From Planctomycetota bacterium (GTDB lineage: Bacteria > Planctomycetota > UBA1135 > GCA-002686595), in NCBI GenBank assembly GCA_027623615.1, contig JAQBVH010000157.1:1-7210 (forward strand): a stretch of 7,210 nt of DNA, in the 5' to 3' direction. The translations under genes were made by a program, and so were the position numbers. Shown one piece after another: positions 1 to 4,769 of the stretch (the stretch's first letter is position 1; each line of letters starts with the position of its first letter). The notes beneath the pieces are model-generated. The model saw nothing but the letters and a program-made list of their open reading frames with translations. It was not told the origin of the DNA and did not search any database.

Positions 1-1437
1 GGCCTCGACCCCGGGGAGCCGTGCCGGGGTCGCGTCGAAGAAGACGCGTTCCCGCTGAATCCGATCACGACAGGCTTCCCGCACCGCGGTCTCGATGCGC
101 TTGAGGCTCGCGCCCTCGATCACCGCGACGGCAGCTTCCAAGGCGCTCTTGGCCGCCTCCGGCAGGGACTCGTCCGCGGTCCGCTTCTGCAGCACGGGCA
201 GGTAGTCCGCGCTGCGCGAGAGGGCCATCGCGCAGGCAGCCGCGCGGATGTCATCTCCATCGGTGGAGTCGAGCACGGCCATCAGACGTTCGCGCACGTC
301 CTCGTTCTGCGGCAGCCATCCGAGGGCGAAGACGGCGTTGCGGCGCAGGGCCGGGTCCTCGTCCTCGCTGAAGTCGAGCAGGGTCTTGCGCGCAGCCTTG
401 TCCTCGCCGGCGATCGCCCCGAGGGCGCGCAGCCAGTTCTTCTGGACGCCCGGATCGACCTCCTTGCGCAGGGTTGTCTTGACGAGCTTGAGGGCGTCGC
501 GAATACCGATCTGCTCGATGGCCACCGCGACCTCGTTGCGCACCGCGGCGTCCTTGTTGCCCAGGTACGACTCGAGGGTCTCCCAGGCGTCGACGGGGCC
601 AATCGCACCGAGCGTGTGCAAGGCGCTGACAAGGACCTGGTTGCCGCCCCAGGTCATCCAGCCGCCGCCCAGCTGGATCGCCACGTGCTGCTGGGCCTCC
701 TCCTCGGCCGTGAAGGCCAGCTGGGCCAGAGCCTGAATCTGACGGCCCCAGCCGCCTCCGCCTCCGCCGGCGCCGCGACCGCCTCCGAACGAGGAAGAAC
801 GCAGCTCGGTGAGCAGCTCCTCGACCTCGTCGGGGCGCAGACCCCGGCCGTAGGTGTCCTCGTCGGGCGGTTGATAGCACTCGCCGTAGAGCAAGCGCCG
901 CGGCGGCCGCGCGTCCTTGGGGACCTTGGCCTCGCCACCCGCCAGGCGCCTGGCCTCCGCGAAGCACCAGGTGAGCTCCTGCGCGTCCATCTCGAACGGC
1001 ACGCTGAGGAGCAGCTTCCCGCTGGAGTCGAGCCAAACGTGCTGAGGGCTGGCCACGATGCCGTCCGCGTTCGCAGCCAGGATCTCCTCGCGCAGGGCAG
1101 CCTCGAGGAACTTGGCCTGCTCGCTGTCGAGCCCGCCCTGCTTGGCGCAGTCGCAGCGCTTGGCCGTGGTCGCGTCGCGGCAAGCGAGGAGGTTGACGGT
1201 GTCCTCGGCGGATGCGCGCACGCCCTTGTCCTTGTAGACCTTCTTCCAGAAGGCCTCGCTGCGCGCTTCCTTGTCCGCGTGGACCGCGATCAGCATCACG
1301 CGCTGCTCCGCGGCGGCACGGGCGCGGCCGGCCTCGTAGTCGACCTCCCAGGTGATGTCTGCAGCGGCGGGCGGGTTCGCAACCGTGGATCCGCCCAGGG
1401 CGGCCACGACGAGGGGCAGGGCAAGGAGGGTGCTCAT
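1..1437 (-). CDS. Exported thioredoxin-like/HEAT-repeat protein, C-terminus beyond the left edge
   Basis: Reading the minus strand from the ATG at 1437 gives 479 codons with no stop down to base 1, so the gene is partial. Residues 1-20 look like a signal peptide: hydrophobic, ending T-V-A, though with no N-terminal positive charge. Residues about 28-165 resemble the thioredoxin-like domains common in planctomycete secreted proteins. They include a strand V48-M-L-I-A-V and the segment S130-P-Q-H-V-W-L-D, which could be the cis-proline region. No CxxC active site is seen; cysteines are at 86, 95, 97 and 158, so a redox role is doubtful. A glycine-rich linker spans 218-231. Residues about 232-450 are alpha-helical with repeated HEAT-like units, for example around D297-A-A-V-R and D361-P-A-L-R-R-N-A. 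Such repeats usually bind proteins. Molecular role unknown. No Shine-Dalgarno is visible upstream of 1437. The start was chosen because it is followed directly by the signal-like segment. Confidence 0.8.
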   Translation of the reverse strand, partial: MSTLLALPLVVAALGGSTVANPPAAADITWEVDYEAGRARAAAEQRVMLIAVHADKEARSEAFWKKVYKDKGVRASAEDTVNLLACRDATTAKRCDCAKQGGLDSEQAKFLEAALREEILAANADGIVASPQHVWLDSSGKLLLSVPFEMDAQELTWCFAEARRLAGGEAKVPKDARPPRRLLYGECYQPPDEDTYGRGLRPDEVEELLTELRSSSFGGGRGAGGGGGGWGRQIQALAQLAFTAEEEAQQHVAIQLGGGWMTWGGNQVLVSALHTLGAIGPVDAWETLESYLGNKDAAVRNEVAVAIEQIGIRDALKLVKTTLRKEVDPGVQKNWLRALGAIAGEDKAARKTLLDFSEDEDPALRRNAVFALGWLPQNEDVRERLMAVLDSTDGDDIRAAACAMALSRSADYLPVLQKRTADESLPEAAKSALEAAVAVIEGASLKRIETAVREACRDRIQRERVFFDATPARLPGVEA

Positions 1438-1511
1438 GGGTTCAGCACAACTCTATCCAAGCGGCTGCCCGGGATCGCCTGCGAGCCCCACCAACGGCAA
1501 CATCTGGCGCC

Positions 1512-1526
1512 CCCCTTACGAAGGGG
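1512..1526 (-). terminator. Perfect hairpin spanning the stop codon of the cyclodeaminase-like gene
   Basis: Bases 1512-1517 (CCCCTT) and 1521-1526 (AAGGGG) form a perfect 6-bp stem with a 3-base loop. The TAA stop of the minus-strand gene (1516-1518) lies in the stem and loop. Two more pairs (1509-1510 with 1528-1529) are possible across a mismatch. No T-tract follows on the minus strand, so this is only a possible terminator or mRNA 3'-end structure. It sits before the 78-base gap that precedes the HEAT-repeat gene. Confidence 0.3.
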
Positions 1527-2469
1527 TGCCCGCGATCGCACGGTCGGCGACGGCCCGGGCAATGGCCAGGTCCTGCACGGCGACGCCGGTCAGGTCGGCG
1601 AGCGTGACCTGGTCGTCCGCGGTGCGGCCGCCGCGCCCGGCGAGCACCTCGCCCAGCTCGAGCACCCTGGACGGATCGAGCAGCCCCTCGGCGACCGCGC
1701 GCGCGACCTCACCCCGGGACCGAGCCTGGTCGCGACTGTCGACCACGACCACCTCCGCGCTGGCGACCAGGCGCGCGGCGAGCTCCTGTTTGGTCTGGGT
1801 GTCCGAGCCCATGGCGGTCACGTGAGTCCCGGGGCGCACGTGCTCCAGCAGGGGCTCGGTGCTCGCGGTGGTCGTGACGATCAGCTCGCAGCGCACGCCG
1901 ACCTCGGCGGGTTCGCTGGCCGGCCTGGCGCAGAAGCCCAGCGCCTCGAGGTCCGCGAGCAGCCCGTCGACGCGTTCTGCGTTGCGACCCCAGACAAGAA
2001 CGTCGCGGCAGGGCGTGACGGCACGCAGGTGATCGAGCTGCAGCCGCGCCTGCGTGCCGGAGCCGAGCACGCCGATACGCTTCACGACCGGCGGCATCAA
2101 GGCCTCGGCCGCGACCGCGCCGGCCGCCGCGGTGCGCTGATCGGTCAGGCGACCCTCGTCGAGCAGCACCGCGCGCACGGCGCCGCCCTCCCGTTCGAAG
2201 AGCACCATCAAGCCGCCCGAAGGAGCCAGGCCGCGCTCCACGTTGCCGGGGAAGCCCGAGGCGATCTTGACGACGTAGTCCGGTTGCCCGCGGATGTACC
2301 CGTACTTGACGTGCACCTCGCCCTGGGGGTCGTCGAGCAGCAGCTCCCCCACGGGCGGCACGACCGCGCGCCCCTCGGAGTAGGCGACGAAGGCCGCGCG
2401 CAGGACGGCGCGCTGGTCGATCCCCTCGAGCGCGGCCTCGATCTGGGGCCAGGTCAGGACGTGGGTCAC
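1516..2469 (-). CDS. Ornithine cyclodeaminase/mu-crystallin family protein
   Basis: A complete 317-residue protein from a GTG start, close to the usual length of the family (about 310-350). Members bind NAD(P)(H) and act on amino or imino acids in the cytoplasm: ornithine cyclodeaminase, ketimine reductase, alanine dehydrogenase, SbnB and EutC types. Visible signatures are H53-V-K-Y-G-Y, K68 in VVKIASGFPGN, T109-D-Q-R112-T-A-A-A-G-A, the Rossmann turn G133-V-L-G-S-G-T-Q-A, and G221-S-D223-T-Q-T-K227-Q-E-L. Asp223 aligns with the conserved catalytic Asp of ornithine cyclodeaminase. The GTG at 2469 overlaps the TGA of the upstream dehydratase by 4 bases (GTGA) and has an AAGGAG ribosome site 5 bases ahead, so the two genes are probably translationally coupled. 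The family is clear. The substrate is not: EutC-like, ketimine reductase and true cyclodeaminase activities are all open. No key residue appears to be missing. Confidence 0.9.
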   Translation of the reverse strand: MTHVLTWPQIEAALEGIDQRAVLRAAFVAYSEGRAVVPPVGELLLDDPQGEVHVKYGYIRGQPDYVVKIASGFPGNVERGLAPSGGLMVLFEREGGAVRAVLLDEGRLTDQRTAAAGAVAAEALMPPVVKRIGVLGSGTQARLQLDHLRAVTPCRDVLVWGRNAERVDGLLADLEALGFCARPASEPAEVGVRCELIVTTTASTEPLLEHVRPGTHVTAMGSDTQTKQELAARLVASAEVVVVDSRDQARSRGEVARAVAEGLLDPSRVLELGEVLAGRGGRTADDQVTLADLTGVAVQDLAIARAVADRAIAGTPS

Positions 2470-3405
2470 AGGAGCTCCTTGAGCCGCGCCCCATCGATGT
2501 TCGCGCCGCAGAGGACGATCGCGACCTGCTTGCCGGCCAGGTGCTCCGCCGCCGCCAGGGCGCCCGCGACCGCGGCACCGGCGGCGCCCTCGACCAGGGT
2601 GTGGTGCTGGACGACCATGCGGCGCACGCCATCCGCGATCGCGTCCTCGTCGACGAGCACGAAGCGGTCGATCGCGTCGCGACACATGGGGAAGGTGATC
2701 GTGTCCGCCTCCATGCCGCCGGCGGTGCCGTCGGAGAGGGTCGACGTCGACCACCTTGCCCGCGCGCAACGAGGCCTCCATGGCCGCGGAGTTCGCAGGC
2801 GACACGGCGATGATCTGCACCCTTGGCCGGACGGCCTTCAGGTAGGCGCCGATCCCGCTGATCAGTCCGCCGCCGCCGACGGAGACGACCACGGCCTCGA
2901 GCTCGGGGAGGTCCTCGCAGAGCTCGACCGCCAGGGTGCCCTGACCCGCGACGACCGCCGGGTCGTTGTAGGGCGAGACGTAGGCGCGCCCCTCGGCCTC
3001 GGCCATGGCGCGGGCGGCCAGCTCGGACACGAGGCAGTCCTCCCCGTGCAGCCGCACCTCGGCGCCCAGACCGCGGATCGCCTCGAGCTTGCCGGGTGTC
3101 GCGTTGGTCGGGGCGTAGACCACCGCGTCGATCCCGAGGTCCGCCGCGGCGCTGGCCACAGCTGCGCCGTGGTTGCCGGTCGAGGCGGCCACGACGCCCC
3201 GGGCGCGGGTCGCCGCGTCGAGCAGGAGCAGCTTGTTCGTCGCGCCGCGCAGCTTGAAGGAGCCGGTCCGCTGGAGATTCTCCAGCTTGAGGTGCACGTC
3301 CGCGCCGAGCTCAGCGGACAGCTTGGGGGAGCGCTCCACCGGGGTGCGGCGTACGCGCCCCGCGAGCCGCGCGGCGGCGGCCTCGACCTCTTGACGGACG
3401 TCCAT
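2466..3405 (-). pseudogene. PLP-dependent serine/threonine dehydratase-like gene, interrupted by one frame change
   Basis: From the ATG at 3405, residues 1-222 read as a fold-type II PLP enzyme of the threonine dehydratase/serine racemase group. These convert Ser/Thr-type amino acids to 2-keto acids plus ammonia. Signatures are G48-S-F-K51-L-R-G-A (Lys51 is the PLP lysine), S75-T-G-N-H-G (substrate loop) and S175-V-G-G-G-G (phosphate loop). At about 2738-2740 the frame breaks. The next frame continues as LSDGTAGG, then METADTI-like MEADTITF, and ends with L-C-G-A-N-I-D near the C-terminus and TGA at 2466-2468. The two parts total about 312-313 residues, the normal family length, so nothing but reading frame is lost. 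The span of 940 bases is 3n+1: one base too many or two too few. It could be a true pseudogene or a sequencing/assembly error. It overlaps the next gene by 4 bases. The divergent ATG lacks a Shine-Dalgarno. EutB-like, serine racemase or catabolic threonine dehydratase roles are possible. Confidence 0.85.
2475..2480 (-). promoter_or_regulatory. Shine-Dalgarno AAGGAG for the cyclodeaminase-like gene
   Basis: AAGGAG on the minus strand lies 5 bases before the GTG at 2469. It is formed by the last Lys-Glu codons of the dehydratase frame (Lys-Glu-Leu-Leu-stop). It decides the GTG start, and it is the only strong Shine-Dalgarno I see in the window. Confidence 0.65.
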
Positions 3406-3424
3406 GGCCGCGCAGGTTACGGTA
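3391..3424. promoter_or_regulatory. Possible bidirectional promoter between dehydratase and aminotransferase
   Basis: TACGGTA at 3418-3424 reads TACCGTA on the other strand, so both strands show a TAnnnT -10-like hexamer over the same bases. On the plus strand this would place transcription start at or next to the GTG at 3431 (leaderless mRNA). On the minus strand it would start near 3411-3413, a few bases before the ATG at 3405. TTGACG at 3391-3396 matches a -35 box, but the 21-base spacer to the plus-strand -10 is too long for a classic sigma-70 promoter. No good minus-strand -35 is seen. This is inferred from motif and position only. Confidence 0.3.
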
Positions 3425-3430
3425 CGCGCC

Positions 3431-4567
3431 GTGAAGATCGCACCCTTCGAGATGGAGCGCTGGCAATCGCTCCACGAGCACGACGTCGAGCTGAACCTCT
3501 CCGACAGCGGGGTCCACCCCCTCTCCCTGCGGGAGCTGTGTGAGCTGTTCGAGGAGGAGGACACCCTCGAGGCCCTGCTCGACCAGGAGCTCGAGTACAC
3601 CCAGACCAACGGCCGCCCCGCCCTGCGCGAGCGGGTCGCGGCCCTCTACCCGGGCGCCAACGCCGACCAGGTCGAGATCACGACGGGCGGCGTCGAGGCC
3701 AACTGCATCGCGGCCTGGACCCTGGTCGAGCGGGGTGACGAGGTGATCACGATGGTGCCCAACTACGGGCAGCTGCCCGGGCTGGTCGAGGGGCTCGGCG
3801 CGCGCGTCGTGCCCTGGGAGCTGCGACCTGATTGGGAGGCGCGGCGCTGGACCCTCGACCTGGACGAGCTCGCGAGCAAGATCGGGCCGCGCACGCGCAT
3901 GCTCCTGCTCTGCAACCCCAACAACCCCACCGGCGCGGTGGTCGAGGAGGAGCGGATCAGCGCCATCGTCGCCCTGTGCGAACGCCATGGCGTGTGGGTG
4001 CTGGCCGACGAGATCTACTCGGGCTCCGAGTTCTCCGGACCGCCCGCCGCGTCGGTCTGGGGCAAGGGTGAGCGGGTCATCGTCACCAACAGCCTGAGCA
4101 AGGCCTACGGGCTGCCGGGCCTGCGCCTGGGTTGGATCGTCTCGAACGAGGCGGCGATCGAGGACTTCTGGACGCGGCACGACTACACGACGATCGGACC
4201 GAGCGCGCTCTCGGACCTGCTCGCCGAGCGCGTCCTGCGCCCGGGCAACCGGGCGCTGCTCATCAAGCGCACAAAGGACTGGCTGACCCACAACTACAAG
4301 CTGGTCGCCACCTGGCTGGCGCAGCGTCCGCATCTGGGGCACCTACCTCCGACCGCCGGCGCGATGGCCTGGGTGCGCTACGACGAGAGCGGGCACTCCT
4401 CGATGGAGCTCGCCGAGCGGCTGCGGCGGGAGCACAGCCTCCTGCTCGTCCCCGGCGAGCAGTTCGGCCAGGAGGGCTGGCTGCGCCTAGGGTTCGGCGC
4501 GACGGCGGCCCGTCTCGAAGAGGGCCTCATCCGGCTCGGCAGCGCGCTCGAGGGTCTACACGCCTGA
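3431..4567 (+). CDS. Class I/II (fold type I) PLP-dependent aminotransferase
   Basis: A 378-residue cytoplasmic enzyme, a usual length for the aspartate-aminotransferase superfamily. It transfers an amino group between an amino acid and a 2-keto acid through PLP. Motifs, numbered from the GTG: T84-T-G-G-V-E-A-N (phosphate-binding turn), P110-N-Y112 (ring-stacking aromatic), N162-P-N-N-P-T-G, A192-D193-E-I-Y196 (Asp to pyridine N), N220-S-L-S-K224-A-Y-G-L-P-G-L-R-L-G-W with Lys224 as the Schiff-base lysine, and W350-L-R352-L-G-F-G with the carboxylate-binding Arg. All key residues are present. Start: the GTG at 3431 gives MKIAPFEMERW, which fits the N-terminus I know for this subgroup. An in-frame ATG at 3404 would add nine poorly fitting residues and overlap the divergent start codon. 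Neither has a Shine-Dalgarno, so a leaderless mRNA is possible. The neighbouring dehydratase and cyclodeaminase suggest a shared amino-acid pathway. Substrate unknown. Confidence 0.92.
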   Translation: MKIAPFEMERWQSLHEHDVELNLSDSGVHPLSLRELCELFEEEDTLEALLDQELEYTQTNGRPALRERVAALYPGANADQVEITTGGVEANCIAAWTLVERGDEVITMVPNYGQLPGLVEGLGARVVPWELRPDWEARRWTLDLDELASKIGPRTRMLLLCNPNNPTGAVVEEERISAIVALCERHGVWVLADEIYSGSEFSGPPAASVWGKGERVIVTNSLSKAYGLPGLRLGWIVSNEAAIEDFWTRHDYTTIGPSALSDLLAERVLRPGNRALLIKRTKDWLTHNYKLVATWLAQRPHLGHLPPTAGAMAWVRYDESGHSSMELAERLRREHSLLLVPGEQFGQEGWLRLGFGATAARLEEGLIRLGSALEGLHA

Positions 4568-4572
4568 GAGTG

Positions 4573-4612
4573 CACGTGGGGGTGAGTGCAGACCCTGCAC
4601 CGCCACCCCGTG
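4573..4612 (+). terminator. Extended GC-rich stem-loop just after the aminotransferase
   Basis: Five bases after the stop codon, GTGCAG (4586-4591) and CTGCAC (4595-4600) form a perfect 6-bp stem with an ACC loop. Below it, GGGGTG (4579-4584) pairs with CACCCC (4604-4609) across a small internal loop. CAC (4573-4575) can pair with GTG (4610-4612) across a 3-base bulge. No run of T follows, only a mildly T-rich GTGTTGCTTG. The place and strength suggest a transcription terminator or 3'-end stabiliser. Confidence 0.45.
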
Positions 4613-4769
4613 ACGTGTTGCTTGGGAAGACCTCCACGCCCGAAGGGCGCCTGGGGTCCAACTGGCCCGGGCGGCCACACCGTGAGGTGGGGCGCCACGG
4701 AGCACCCTCGCCTCCGCAGTCGGCGTAGTGGCCCACAGGAGTCGCCCAGCGCGGTAGGCTTGAAGCCCC
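4613..4769. other. Intergenic remainder with smaller hairpins, upstream of the CotH gene
   Basis: I see no convincing gene here. A second hairpin, CGCCC-GAA-GGGCG, lies at 4637-4649. GGCT-TGA-AGCC at 4757-4767 sits directly before the ATG at 4770, where a Shine-Dalgarno would be expected. No clear -35/-10 pair is visible. Open frames crossing this region on either strand are arginine/proline-rich shadows of neighbouring genes. The stretch must hold the promoter of the CotH gene unless that gene is read through from the aminotransferase. Confidence 0.4.

Noticed and set aside
86..1200. CRISPR array, tRNA, rRNA or insertion-sequence signals across the window
   Set aside because: No regularly spaced direct repeats, cloverleaf-like segment with conserved arms, rRNA stretch or transposase motif was found on either strand. 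The GC-rich repeats seen are codon-level repetition.
1516..3405. Naming the pair eutB/eutC
   Set aside because: The families fit, but substrate-specific residues cannot be judged here and no eutD, eutE, doeC/doeD or ectoine regulator is in the window.
616..3543. A 975-codon open frame on the plus strand
   Set aside because: It runs antisense to three recognisable minus-strand genes and into the aminotransferase. Its translation is rich in Arg, Gly, His and Ala with no family motif. Long antisense open frames are common in GC-rich DNA because stop codons are rare.
3311..4342. A 343-codon minus-strand frame opposite the aminotransferase
   Set aside because: The plus strand encodes a complete aminotransferase with all motifs. 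The opposite frame shows only low-complexity text.
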